Positions 9,113-18,663 of a DNA stretch of 64,000 bases are shown here, piece by piece. Numbering within the stretch: the stretch's first letter is position 1; each line of letters opens with the position of its first letter. The DNA comes from RI-231 sp041394905 (lineage in GTDB: Bacteria > Acidobacteriota > Terriglobia > Bryobacterales > UBA6623). The notes beneath the pieces are model-generated. The model saw only the letters and a list, made by a program, of their open reading frames with translations, did no database searches and was not told the origin of the DNA. Both the position numbers and the translations under genes were made by a program. Where the stretch lies: NCBI GenBank assembly GCA_041394905.1, contig JAWKHJ010000003.1:62001-126000 (forward strand). The letters are read 5' to 3'.

Positions 9113-11527
9113 ATGCGCCAGGCCCTGCGCACGTTGGCGCGCGACAAGGCGTTCACGGCGTTCTCCATCGGCATGCTCGCGCTTGGCATCGGGTCCGTCA
9201 CGGCCATATTCTCGATCGTCAACGCCGTCGTGTTGCGCTCGTTGTTTCCCCGCCCGGAAAGACTGTTCGCCATCGACGAAGTCGTGCCAAAGCTCGCCGC
9301 GCAGTATCCGGCGGAGGCCTTTCCAGTCAACGGCCGCCACTTCGACGAGTGGCGCGCGTCCTGCACGGTCTGCGAAAGCATCGGGCTAGCGAGCGCGCAA
9401 GGCGGGGGCGGCAACCTCACAGGCGACGGCCCGCCCGAACGAATCTCGTTGCTGCGCGTCAGCCATGACCTGTTGCCCACCCTGGGAGTGAGCCCCGCTC
9501 TGGGCAGAGACTTTCTGCCCAGCGACGACGAGCAGGGTGCGCCGCCGGTGCTTCTGCTCACGGATGCCTTCTGGCGCCGGCGCTTTCAGGCCGACCCTTC
9601 GATCGTCGGCCAAGACATCCGCCTCGACGGCCAGCCGCGGACGGTGATCGGCGTGCTGCCGCCAAGCTTCGCGCTCAAAGGCGGCGACTACCTGCACGAG
9701 TTCCGCACGCTCGACCGGCCCTACGATGCGCTCGTCCCGCTACGCCTGCGCTACGGAGCCATCCGGCCCTACGGCAACTTCAACTTCGGCGCCGTCGTCC
9801 GGCTCGAGCCTGGTGCAACGCCCGCGCAAGCCGCAGAGCAGATGAACGTCGCCCTGCGTCCTTTCGTCGAGGAGTTCGATTCGGAGATGTCCGTTCGCCT
9901 CCGTCAGCTCGACGAAGCCGTCTTGGGCTCGACATCCAAGGCGCTCTGGATGTTCCTCGCCGCGGTTAGCGGCGTTTTGCTGATCGTCTGCGTAAACTTG
10001 GGCAACCTCATGCTCGCCCGGGCCGAACGCCGCACGCGCGAGGCTGCTGTCCGGCGCGCTCTCGGCGCCACGACCGCACATCTACTGTGCCAGGCCTTGC
10101 GCGAGACCGTCATCCTGACGCTTCTCGGCGCCGTCGCCGGACTCCTTTGCGCCTACTGGGCAGTCGAGGCGGCGCTGGGCCTCGCTCCGCCGGATACCCC
10201 GCGGCTTGCCGATGTCCACATCGACGCTCAAGCGCTCGCATTTGCTATCGGCATCGCCGCGCTCGCGGGCCTGTTTACAGGTATCATTCCAGCACTACGG
10301 TTCAGCCGGGGCCGCCTCGCGAGCGGCCTACGCGATTCGCATGCGACCTCGACCGTATCGTCCCATCGAGCCCGTAGCGTTCTCGTCTCGGTCGAAGTCG
10401 CCCTGAGCGCCGCATTGCTCGTCATCGCGGGACTGGCCGGAACGGCATTCTTCCGCCTGATGAGCGTCGAGCGCGGATTCGTCACAGAAAACGTCTTGGC
10501 GTTCGACTTGACCTTGCCGCGCCAAGATTACCCCTACCCACAGGGCGGCCGATTCCACGAAGCGCTGCTCCCGCGGTTGCAAGGCCTTCTAGGCGTCCGC
10601 TCCGTCGGCCTCACCACCAAGATTCCGCTCGAAGGCTCCACATCGGTCGACGGAGTCGTGCGCGAAGACTCGACACAGCGCAAAGAAGAACGCATCCAGG
10701 CGGAATACCGCTTCGTCAGCGCCGACTATTTCTCAGCCATGGGAGTGCCGCTGATCACCGGGCGTCTGCTGACGCCACAGGATCGCGAGCGGCCCGCGGC
10801 GGTCATCTCCGAGTCCGTCGCGCGCCAAGTTTGGCCCGGCGAAAGCCCGCTCGGCAAGCGCTTCCTCACAGGTTCGGCGGACGACCGGCCGAAAGAGGTC
10901 GTCGGCGTGGTAGGCGACGTGCGAACCACCGGTCTCGACAAGGACTCGATGCCCATCGCATACCTCTCCTACTGGCAGAGACCTCTCGACTCAGTCAGCT
11001 ACGCCGTGCGAACTGCGGGCGACCCGCTGCTGCTCACGGCGTCCATTCGAGAAGCCGTCCAGGCCGTCGACCCCGCGATGCCGGTCGTCAACGTCCGCAC
11101 CATGGCCCAAGTCGTCGACGAATCCACGGCCTCGCAGCGCTTCCAGAGCTTGCTCGCCGCCGCGTTCGCGGCCACGGCGCTGTTGCTGGCTACGCTCGGC
11201 GTCTATGGCGTGGTGTCGTACGCGGTGGCGCGCCGAACGAACGAGATCGGACTCCGAATGGCGCTCGGCGCACGAGCGTTCGGCGTGCTCGGTATGATTC
11301 TGCGGCAAGGCATGCAGCCAGTGCTGTTCGGCCTCGCGGCGGGGTTGGCCGCGGCCCTAGCGGCGGGACGCTTGCTGGAAAGCCTGCTGTTTGAGATCAG
11401 CCCGCGCGACCCTCTGGTTTTCGCGGCCGTCGCCCTACTGCTGCTCGCCGCCGGGACCCTGGCCTGCTACTTCCCTGCCCGCCGGGCCGCCCGCATTGAC
11501 CCGATGACTGCTTTGAGGAACGAATGA
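9113..11527 (+). CDS. ADOP-type ABC permease 3 (MacB-like)
   Basis: This is an intact duplicated permease of 804 residues, starting MRQALRTLARDKAFTAFSIG. It has an N-terminal helix, MacB_PCD domain 1 (VLLLTDAFWRRRFQADPSIVG), and an FtsX block with VCVNLGNLMLARAERRTREA near residues 295-314. Domain 2 (AAVISESVARQVWPGESPLG) and a last FtsX block (EIGLRMALGARAFGVL) end in RAARIDPMTALRNE. Its start overlaps the probable end of the ATPase gene, and its stop overlaps the next ATG by 4 bp (ATGA at 11524). Translation of these genes is therefore probably coupled. Confidence 0.92.
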   Translation: MRQALRTLARDKAFTAFSIGMLALGIGSVTAIFSIVNAVVLRSLFPRPERLFAIDEVVPKLAAQYPAEAFPVNGRHFDEWRASCTVCESIGLASAQGGGGNLTGDGPPERISLLRVSHDLLPTLGVSPALGRDFLPSDDEQGAPPVLLLTDAFWRRRFQADPSIVGQDIRLDGQPRTVIGVLPPSFALKGGDYLHEFRTLDRPYDALVPLRLRYGAIRPYGNFNFGAVVRLEPGATPAQAAEQMNVALRPFVEEFDSEMSVRLRQLDEAVLGSTSKALWMFLAAVSGVLLIVCVNLGNLMLARAERRTREAAVRRALGATTAHLLCQALRETVILTLLGAVAGLLCAYWAVEAALGLAPPDTPRLADVHIDAQALAFAIGIAALAGLFTGIIPALRFSRGRLASGLRDSHATSTVSSHRARSVLVSVEVALSAALLVIAGLAGTAFFRLMSVERGFVTENVLAFDLTLPRQDYPYPQGGRFHEALLPRLQGLLGVRSVGLTTKIPLEGSTSVDGVVREDSTQRKEERIQAEYRFVSADYFSAMGVPLITGRLLTPQDRERPAAVISESVARQVWPGESPLGKRFLTGSADDRPKEVVGVVGDVRTTGLDKDSMPIAYLSYWQRPLDSVSYAVRTAGDPLLLTASIREAVQAVDPAMPVVNVRTMAQVVDESTASQRFQSLLAAAFAATALLLATLGVYGVVSYAVARRTNEIGLRMALGARAFGVLGMILRQGMQPVLFGLAAGLAAALAAGRLLESLLFEISPRDPLVFAAVALLLLAAGTLACYFPARRAARIDPMTALRNE

Positions 11528-14010
11528 CCATCACCAGCTCCCTACGCGATGTGCGCCTGGCTATCCGCTCGTTGGCCCACGCCCCGGGTTTTACGCTCGC
11601 CGCTGTTTTGACGCTTGCGCTCGGCATCGGCGCGACCACGGCCATCTTCTCTCTGGTGGACCAAGTCACCCTCCGCAAGCTCGAAACTCCGGAAGCCGAT
11701 CGCCTCGTCCTCCTGCGTTGGCAGGGCTCCTGGTGCTGCTCGAACACCGGCGACGCCGCTTGGTCTTACCCGTGGTACGAAGACCTACGTGACCGCAACG
11801 AGGTCTTCGAAGAGCTCATCGGGCGTTATTCCATGCCGGCCAGCTTCGGGTTCGCGGGCGAATCCGACCGCGTCCAACTCGAGCTCGTCACCGGAAACTA
11901 CTTCCGCACCCTCGGCCTGCTGCCACAAACCGGCCGCCTGATCGGAGTCGACGACGACGTCACCCCCGACGGCCACCCCGTCGCTGTCCTCAGCCATGAA
12001 ACTTGGCGCGACCGCTTCAACTTCGACCCGGAGGTCGTCGGCAAGCAAGTCCGCATCAACGACCGCACTTTCGACGTGATCGGCGTGGCGCCGGAGGGTT
12101 GGCGTGGCATGGGCTTCGGCGAGCCCGCGGACCTGTTCGTGCCCGTCGCAATGAAGAAAGCGCTGTCGCCCGGCTGGATGGGCGGGTATGACTTGGAGGC
12201 GCGCCGCAGCCGCTGGATGCAAGTCTTCGGCAAGCTCAAACCCGGCGAAACGCTGGCAACAGCCCAAGCCGCCATGGCGCCCCTGTTCGCCTCCCTCATC
12301 GAGTACGACCTGACAACGCCCGACATGACCACTGACGCCTATGCGCGCGACCAGTTCCGCAAGGCGCGCCTTCTGCTGCAACCCGGCGCGCAAGGCGTCT
12401 CGCGCACACGCGACATGGCCCGCGTCCCGCTCTGGACGCTCATGGGCATGGTCGGATTGCTACTGCTCATCGGCTGCGCGAATGTCGCCAACCTGATGAT
12501 CGCCCGTGCAACCGCGCGCCGCCGCGAGATCGCCGTTCGCTTGGCTCTGGGCGCTGGACGCGGGCAGATCGTCCGGCAGCTCATGACGGAGAGCCTGATC
12601 CTCGCGGCGCTGGGCGGAGCGCTTGCGCTCGTCATTGCCGCATGGACGACCGGCTTCATCGTCCAAATCCTGCCTTCTGATGGCGTCGCGGAGCAGATCA
12701 CATCCCAACCCGACTACCGTATACTGGCGTTCGCCGCCGCAGTGTCACTGTTCACCGCCCTGCTGTTCGGCCTGCTCCCAGCGGTGCAGTCGTTCAACTT
12801 CGGAGTGGTCGCCGCGCTCAAGGATCAGGCCGGCGCCATCGCCGGCGGACACGCCACGCTCCGCAAGGCGCTCGTCAGCGCGCAGGTGTTCCTATCACTC
12901 GTCCTGCTGATCGGCGCGGGGCTCTTCTGGACGACCCTGCGCAACCTGCGCGACTCCGACCCAGGATTCGAAACCGCCGGAAACCTCGTCTTCGCCATTG
13001 AGCCTCAGACGAGCGGCTACGACAACGAGGGCAGCCGCCAATTGCTCAGAACGCTGCAACAAAGGCTGGGATCGTTGCCCGGCGTCCGCGGCGCCTCCTA
13101 CTCGCTCGTCCGGCTGCTGTCAGGCAACGAGTGGGACCACAACGTGGACGTCCAAGGCTACGAAGAGCAACCCGGCGAGAACGTCAACACGCACTTCAAC
13201 GCCATCTCCCCGGCTTTTTCGCCACCTCGACACGCCCTTGCTCAGAAGGCCGCGAGTTCCGCGACTCCGACGCCGAGGGCGCGCCCCCTGTAGTGATCGT
13301 CAACGAAGCCTTCTCGCGCTATTACTTCGGCGACGGCTCTGCGCTCGGGCACATCGTCAGCTTCTGGGGCGAAGATCGCGAGATCGTCGGCGTGGTCCCG
13401 AACATCCGTTACGAAGAGATGCGCCAAGCGATCCCGCGCCAGTCTTCTCGCCCTACGCACAGATGGGTACGACGCTCGGCGCGCACATGCTGGTCCGGGC
13501 CGAAGGCGATCCCATGCAAATCGCCGGCGCGGTCCGCCAAGCCGTCCGCGAAATCGACGCCAACATCCCGATCTATGACGTGCGCGCCATGGACGTACAA
13601 CTGGACCGAGACTGCTACCGAGAATGATCGCCACGTTCGGCATGGCGTTCGGCGTGGTGGCCGCCCTGCTCTCCGGCATCGGACTCTACGGCGTGATCGC
13701 CTTCAGCATGCAGCGCCGCACCCGCGAGATCGGCCTGCGCATCGCGCTTGGCGCACAACCGCGCAACGTCACCTGGCTCGCCATGCGCGAAGCCGTCACG
13801 CTGTTCGCCGTGGGAGCGGCGCTTGCCATCCCGGCCGCACTGGCGCTAGCGCGCCTGATCGAAGCGCAACTCTACGGAGTGACGCCCTTCGACCTCCGAA
13901 CGCTCGCCGGCGCGGTCGTGTTGATGGCAACTGTCGCGGGCCTGGCGGCGCTAGTTCCGGCGCTACGCGCGGCCCGGACTCAACCAATGACCGCTCTGCG
14001 ATTCGAGTAG
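11524..14010 (+). CDS. ADOP-type ABC permease 4 (MacB-like, frameshifted)
   Basis: This is the last permease of the array, about 825 residues if the frame is restored. It begins MTITSSLRDVRLAIRSLAHA. MacB_PCD 1 has VAVLSHETWRDRFNFDPEVVG and the first FtsX block has GCANVANLMIARATARRREIA near residues 318-338. The frame shifts near 13215, where VVIVNEAFSRYYFGDGSAL resumes, again near 13440 (FSPYAQMGTTLGAHMLVRAE) and near 13615. The final FtsX block (EIGLRIALGAQPRNVTW) then runs to RAARTQPMTALRFE. Cysteines around residue 70 (SWCCSN) are odd for a periplasmic loop and could form a disulphide. A perfect palindrome follows 6 bp after the stop. Confidence 0.87.
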
Positions 14011-14016
14011 TTTTAG

Positions 14017-14036
14017 GGGCACAGCATGCTGTGCCC
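14017..14036. terminator. Perfect 20-bp palindrome between convergent genes
   Basis: The sequence gggcacagcatgctgtgccc is a perfect palindrome. It lies 6 bp after the stop of permease 4 and 12 bp from the stop of the convergent cysteine synthase gene. There is no U-run, but a GC-rich cruciform here can act as a two-way transcription block or as an extragenic palindromic repeat. Its edge (gtgcccgggc) resembles the hairpin at 32462-32481. Confidence 0.6.
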
Positions 14037-14048
14037 GGGCTTCTTTCC

Positions 14049-14978
14049 CTACTCGTCCCAGAACTTGTCGCTCAAATACTTGTCCGCACCATCGCAGAAC
14101 ACCGTCACATAGACGCCTGGACCCGCCTTGCGCGCCACCTGAAGCGCCGCGACCACGTTCGCGCCCGCGGAAATGCCCACCAGCATCCCTTCCTCACGCG
14201 CCAGCCGCTTCACCATCCTGTAAGCGTCTTCAGTCTCGACTTCGATGTTGCGATTGGCCAGACCGGGGTCGTAGATCTCCGGCACCAACGCCGTCGCCAT
14301 GTGCTTCAGTCCCTCCAGCCCATGGAAGCCCGTCGCCGGCTGCATCGAAATCAATTGGACATGCGGCGCCTTCTCGCGCAGATAGCGCCCCACGCCCATG
14401 AACGTGCCGCTCGTGCCCAACCCGGTGACGAAGTGCGTGATGCGACCATCAGTCTGCTCCCAGATCTCCGGGCCGGTCGAATGGTAGTGCGCCTGCCAGT
14501 TCGCCGGGTTGCCGTACTGGTCCGGGTAGAAATATTTCTCTGGGTGTCCGTCGTAGGCTTCGCGGCAGGCTTCGATGGCGCCGTCGGTCTGCTTGGACGG
14601 GTCGGTAAGGATCAGCTCGGCGCCGTAGGCTTTGAGGATCTTCTTGCGCTCCTCGCTCGCGTTGGCCGGCAGGAAGAGCTTCACCTTGTAGCCCCGCGCC
14701 GAACCGATCATCGCGTAAGCGATGCCCGTATTGCCGCTGGTCGCGTCAATGATGGTCTTCTGGGGCGTAAGCAGGCCGGCACGTTCGCCCTCGCGGATCA
14801 TGTTCCAGGCCGGACGGTCCTTCACCGAGCCGCCGGGGTTGAAGTACTCCGCCTTGGCGTAGAGCTCGACGCCGGGCAAATCCGCCGCGACGCGCTGGAG
14901 CTTGAGCAGGGGCGTATTCCCGATCTGGCCGAGAACGGAAGTAGACTGCGACTGCGACGGCGCGAAGGTTTGACTCAT
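14049..14978 (-). CDS. cysM: Cysteine synthase (PLP-dependent, CysM/CysK family)
   Basis: This intact 309-residue cytoplasmic enzyme makes L-cysteine from O-acetylserine (or a related activated serine) and sulfide. The PLP lysine is K53 in NPGGSVKDRPA. The substrate-binding TSGNTG is at 80-85, the phosphate-binding GTSGT at 188-192, and the PLP-ring serine at about S270 in VGISAGAN. The first 15 residues (MSQTFAPSQSQSTSV) are extra compared with E. coli CysM and likely disordered. CysM and CysK cannot be told apart firmly here, and cystathionine beta-synthase activity is possible. It lies 45 bp downstream of the dehydratase-like gene on the same strand. Confidence 0.88.
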   Translation of the reverse strand: MSQTFAPSQSQSTSVLGQIGNTPLLKLQRVAADLPGVELYAKAEYFNPGGSVKDRPAWNMIREGERAGLLTPQKTIIDATSGNTGIAYAMIGSARGYKVKLFLPANASEERKKILKAYGAELILTDPSKQTDGAIEACREAYDGHPEKYFYPDQYGNPANWQAHYHSTGPEIWEQTDGRITHFVTGLGTSGTFMGVGRYLREKAPHVQLISMQPATGFHGLEGLKHMATALVPEIYDPGLANRNIEVETEDAYRMVKRLAREEGMLVGISAGANVVAALQVARKAGPGVYVTVFCDGADKYLSDKFWDE

Positions 14979-15023
14979 GTCCGATTCGGGTAAACGTTCA
15001 GTTTATCGAAGCGCGGCCATCTT

Positions 15024-16268
15024 TTAGCTCCAACTCAGCCGTGTACGCTTCTCGATCTTCGCCTCGTCGAGCTCCATCCCGAAGCCAGGCCGGTCCGGCA
15101 GCTCCAGCTTTCCGCCCACGGGAACCGGCGGATGCTTGTCGAAGAAGTAGTAGCTCGCCATCTTCAGAATCAGAAACTCGACCAGCGGACACGTCATCGG
15201 CGACTGGCTGGCGACCACGTGCATCGCCGCGTGGACATTGTGCCCGTGCGGAATCACATGCGCATCGAAGGCCGAGCCCAGCGCGCAGATCTTCACCAGC
15301 TCGCTCACCCCGCCGCACCATTCCGGGTCGGCCTGCACCACCGAGATCGCCTGCGCTTCCAGGAAGTCCTTGACCTCCCAGCGCCCGTAAAAGTGCTCCC
15401 CCGTCGCGATGGGAATTGTGGTTTCCCGCGCGAGTTGGACGAAGCTGTCGAGCTTGTCGACATGGAACGCCTCCTCGAGCCAGCGCGGGCGGTATTGCTC
15501 GACGGCCGCGCACCACGCCATGGCGTAGTTCAGGTCCCAGCCCATGAAGGCGTCGAACATCAGATCGACCTCCGGGCCCACGGCTTCCCGCAATACGCGG
15601 ACGAGCTCGATGTTCTTCTCCAGGCCCGCGGCTCCGTCGCCCGGCCCATAGGCGAGGAACCATTTCTGGTGGCGAAAGCCCTGCGCTTCAGCTCCGTCGC
15701 ACGTTTGCCGGCGAGCTCGAGCTCCACCGACGAGCCCGTCGAGCCATAGACCGTCGCCTTCTCGCGCGTCGGGCCGCCGAGCAACTGGTAGACCGGGGCC
15801 TCGAAGTAGCGCCCGCGCAAATCCCACAGCGCATTGTCGAGCGCGGAAATGCCCATCATGAAGTGGCTCGCGCGCGAGTGGCGATTCGAGCGAAAAAGCT
15901 GATCCCACCGCGTCTCGACGGCCAGTGCATCCTGGCCGATCACCAACTGCTTGAGCTGCCGATCGACCACCACGCAGGCCTCGGCATCGACCGGACCGTA
16001 GAGGCCCTCTACTCCCTGGGCCGTCTTGATGACCAAATACCGCGCCGTCCGCCGAATGGTTCCGTGTTTGGCCGTCGGCGGCTCGTGGTAGACCGGCGGC
16101 CGGAGCTCCGCGTAGACGTGCGACGGCTGGACCTGGTGTTGCCGGCTGACCCCCGCTTCACCTCCTCCGTCCCTTCGAGCTGCCAGATTTCGACATCGGT
16201 GATGGGCACGCTTGCCTTGAGCCAAGGCGAGGGCGGGCGCGGACAGGGCGGCGAGGAGCGACGAACCA
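15024..16268 (-). CDS. Enolase-superfamily sugar-acid dehydratase, L-rhamnonate dehydratase-like (frameshifted)
   Basis: This is a mandelate racemase/muconate lactonising enzyme family protein of about 410 residues. The C-terminal barrel has Mg ligands D in LMFDAFMGWD, E in RWLEEAFHVD and E in IATGEHFYGRWEVK, and the late histidine of IPHGHNVHAAMHV. KWFLAYGPGDG and VQADPEWCGGVSELVKIC are the strings I associate with L-rhamnonate dehydratase (RhmD). The reaction would yield 2-keto-3-deoxy-L-rhamnonate. The frame shifts near 16215, 16145 and 15690. With the first shift undone, the N-terminus reads like a signal peptide (LLAALSAPALALAQG), which is unusual for this family. Rhamnose catabolism neighbours are absent, so substrate assignment is tentative. 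Confidence 0.72.
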
Positions 16269-16380
16269 TGGCCGGAATTGTAGTGAATTCCCCCAGCCAC
16301 GATGCTGAAAAGCCTTCGCGCATGTTGCATCTGGACTGCGAGACCCGTCTTAATCAGAGCTGGAGGCGCTTGTCTGCACC

Positions 16381-17205
16381 ATGTCGGATACGGCAGTACG
16401 CCACGTCGGCGAAGATTTCCTGACCATTCCCACCGGTTCCAGGGGACTCTCATCTCCAGCAAACGGTTGACGCCGGAGGGCATCGACGAAGTGCGCGAGC
16501 TGTTGCTCGAGCTCGGACCACGCCGAATTCCCCTACCAGGTTGGCCAAAGCGTGGGAGTGGTCGCCTCGGACGAGCACATCCGCCTTTTCAGCGTTGCGG
16601 ATCTGCCGGATACAGGACCGACCGGGATGGCCCGCATCCGGATTTGCGTCAAACGCATCGGGCAGGCTTCGAGTTCCTGTGCGACCTCAAACCCGGCGAG
16701 CAGGTCACGCTCACCGGCCCGCACGGCCTGCCCTTCGAAGTCTTCGAGGATCACACCGCCAACCTGATCCTGTTTTGCACCGGCACGGGCATCGCGCCGT
16801 TTCGCGCCTTCGTCAAGTATCTCTACGAGAAGGTGCCGGACTGGACAGGGCCGGTCTGGCTCTTCTACGGCGCGAAGAATCCGCTCGAAACGCTCTATAT
16901 GAACGATGAGCAGGACGACTTCGCCAACTATTACGACCTCGATTCGTTCGTCGCCTTCAAGGCCCTGGGGCCGAACCCACGCTGGCCGGACTCGATCCCC
17001 TGGGACCGCGCGCTCGACGCGCGCGCCGACGAGCTGCTCGCAGCCTTCTCGACTCGCCCAACACGCGTGTCTCGGCCGGTCCGGCGAAGATGTGCGCGAC
17101 GAGCTCGACGAAGTGTTCGCCGAGCGATTGGGCTCAGCCGAGGAATGGCGCCACCGGCGCGAAGAGTTAGCCGCCGAAGGTCGCTGGGTCGAACTGCTCT
17201 ACTAA
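16381..17205 (+). CDS. Ferredoxin/flavodoxin-NADP reductase-like oxidoreductase (frameshifted)
   Basis: This is an FAD- and NAD(P)-binding reductase of about 275 residues. The FAD domain is broken by frameshifts but YQVGQSVGVV-like and HIRLFSVADLP segments are readable. It is followed by LKPGEQVTLTGPHGLPFEVF and the NAD(P)-binding core ILFCTGTGIAPFRAFVKYLY, then LFYGAKNPLETLYMNDE. The end (RDELDEVFAERLGSAEEWRHR) matches the tail of plant-type reductases. Shifts lie near 16440, 16520, 16660 and 17050. Its partner ferredoxin or flavodoxin is not in the window. It is divergent from the dehydratase gene, with about 110 bp between the starts. The exact redox partner cannot be told. Confidence 0.7.
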
Positions 17206-17290
17206 GCCAGGCGTCGCCCCTAAAAGCGGCGGTGCAGAAAACAGCCCCGCATGAAGTGGGCTGAAGACCCGCGTCCCTGCACGTTGTGGC

Positions 17291-17335
17291 GCAAACGGCC
17301 ACGTTTGCCGCGTCGCGAGTCATCGCGACGGCGCT
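17291..17335. terminator. Tandem hairpins between convergent genes
   Basis: Two stems lie back to back: gcaaacg/cgtttgc (17291-17297 with 17302-17308, 4-nt loop) and cgtcgcga/tcgcgacg (17311-17318 with 17323-17330, loop gtca). The second is followed on the + strand by gcgcttttc. They sit between the reductase gene (+, stop 17205) and the antiporter gene (-, stop 17352). This looks like a bidirectional terminator. Confidence 0.55.
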
Positions 17336-17351
17336 TTTCGGTCACGATGAC

Positions 17352-18603
17352 TCATGCCGCGGCGGTCCAAGCGACACCCTCAATCCCGCCTTCGCCCACC
17401 GACTCCGGCCACTTCGCGAGAAGTCCATGCAGCGCAAACGGCGACGTCATCGAGGCCGCAGCGCAAGCGAGCACAAGGCCGCCATAGAGCGCGTCCGAAA
17501 TCGCCGAGGGGCCCATGCGGTGCCCTACCTGCGCGGTCAGCAATGCGATCTCAGCCCGAGGCGCCATGCTGATGCCCAAGACTGTCGCACTCTCTTCCAC
17601 CCTTCGCGAAACACCAACGGGAACCCTGCGCCGAAGAACTTACCCACAACCGCCGCGACATACAACACTACCCCCACGCCTGCGGCCGAACCGAGCGCCC
17701 GCGGGTCGAAGCCAAAGCCGATGTTGAGGAAGAAAAACGGCGTGAACAGCGCGTAGATCGTTGAAAACCCGGCTTCGAGCTTCACCGCCTCCGGGTCGCG
17801 GCTGAACATCAAACCTGCGAACAACGCGCCCACGGCAACCGAAATGCCCAGCCACCCTGCGAGAGGGCGGCAATTCCGAACCCCACGCCCACGAGCACCA
17901 GCGGATCCGGCGCGCGGCGGAAGCGCGCGAAGAACTCCGATAATCTCTTCTCGAGGAACGCCGAGAACACCAGCAGCCCGCGACGAACACAACCAGCTTG
18001 AGCGAAAGCGCGCCGACCGCATGGGTCGCCGCCGTAAACGCCTCCGGCCCCACCGTTCCCGCGGCCAACGCTGGCGTCACGCTCAAGGCAATCAACAGCA
18101 ACACCACAGCGGAGAGGTCGTCCAGCTCGGCCACGTCGAGCAGAATGCGCCCGACCTTGGTGTTCATCGCGCCCTCGTCTTCCCAGACCGATACGGAAAT
18201 GCCCACGGAAGTCGCCGACAGCGCCACGCCCACGAAGATGGACGGCGCCAGCCCAAAGCCCAGCGCCCGCGCCGCGAAGAAGCCCACGGCGCTCGAAACC
18301 ACCACGTCCGACACCCACCCATGCGCGCGGCAGCACTTCGAGCAAGGCCGTCAAATTGCTCGACAGTCCGACGTGGAACAGCAGCGACGCGACGCCGAGT
18401 TGCCCGAGGAAGTCGAGCGTCGCAACCGACTGAACGTTGAGGAAGTGGTAGTGCTCAGCGCACGCAGGGCAAGCCCGACGAACAGGCCCACCACGGCCGG
18501 CAGCTGCAGTTTCTGCATGCCGAGCTTGACCCAAATCGCAGCCAGCACGAGCAGACTAACAACGAGCAAAAAGAGCGGGAGCGCTGGATGTATCCTGGGG
18601 CAT
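17352..18603 (-). CDS. Cation/proton antiporter, CPA2/KefB-like (heavily frameshifted)
   Basis: This is a multi-pass inner-membrane exchanger of about 410 residues, reconstructed over at least five frames. Recognisable segments in order are LFLLVVSLLVLAAIWVKLGM, then VGLFVGLALRAL, LDFLGQLGVASLLFHVGLSS, FGLAPSIFVGVALSATSVGI, TKVGRILLDVAELDDLSAVV, and FSRDPEAVKLEAGFSTIYAL. The end reads GISMAPRAEIALLTAQVG and LYGGLVLACAAASMTSPF. The ALSATSVGI and DVAELDDL motifs are those of the ion-binding core of CPA2 exchangers. No KTN/RCK domain follows. The start codon is uncertain (near 18603-18625) because the N-terminal frame has no clean ATG. It is divergent from the DUF4010 gene. Na+ versus K+ specificity cannot be told. 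Confidence 0.72.
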
Positions 18604-18663
18604 ACGCGCCTCGGCACGACCACTCTAGCAATCCGGCGCCCCGTGCAACCGACCCCTTTGGAC

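Noticed and set aside
13131..14993. Long + strand open frame running from permease 4 across the cysteine synthase gene
   Set aside because: Only its first part (to about 13430) is a real, shifted piece of permease 4. The rest is antisense to a clear PLP enzyme with all catalytic motifs.
17206..17351. tRNA-like fold from the several stems between the reductase and antiporter genes
   Set aside because: The stems are consecutive simple hairpins; no acceptor stem, T-loop consensus or CCA-like end was found.
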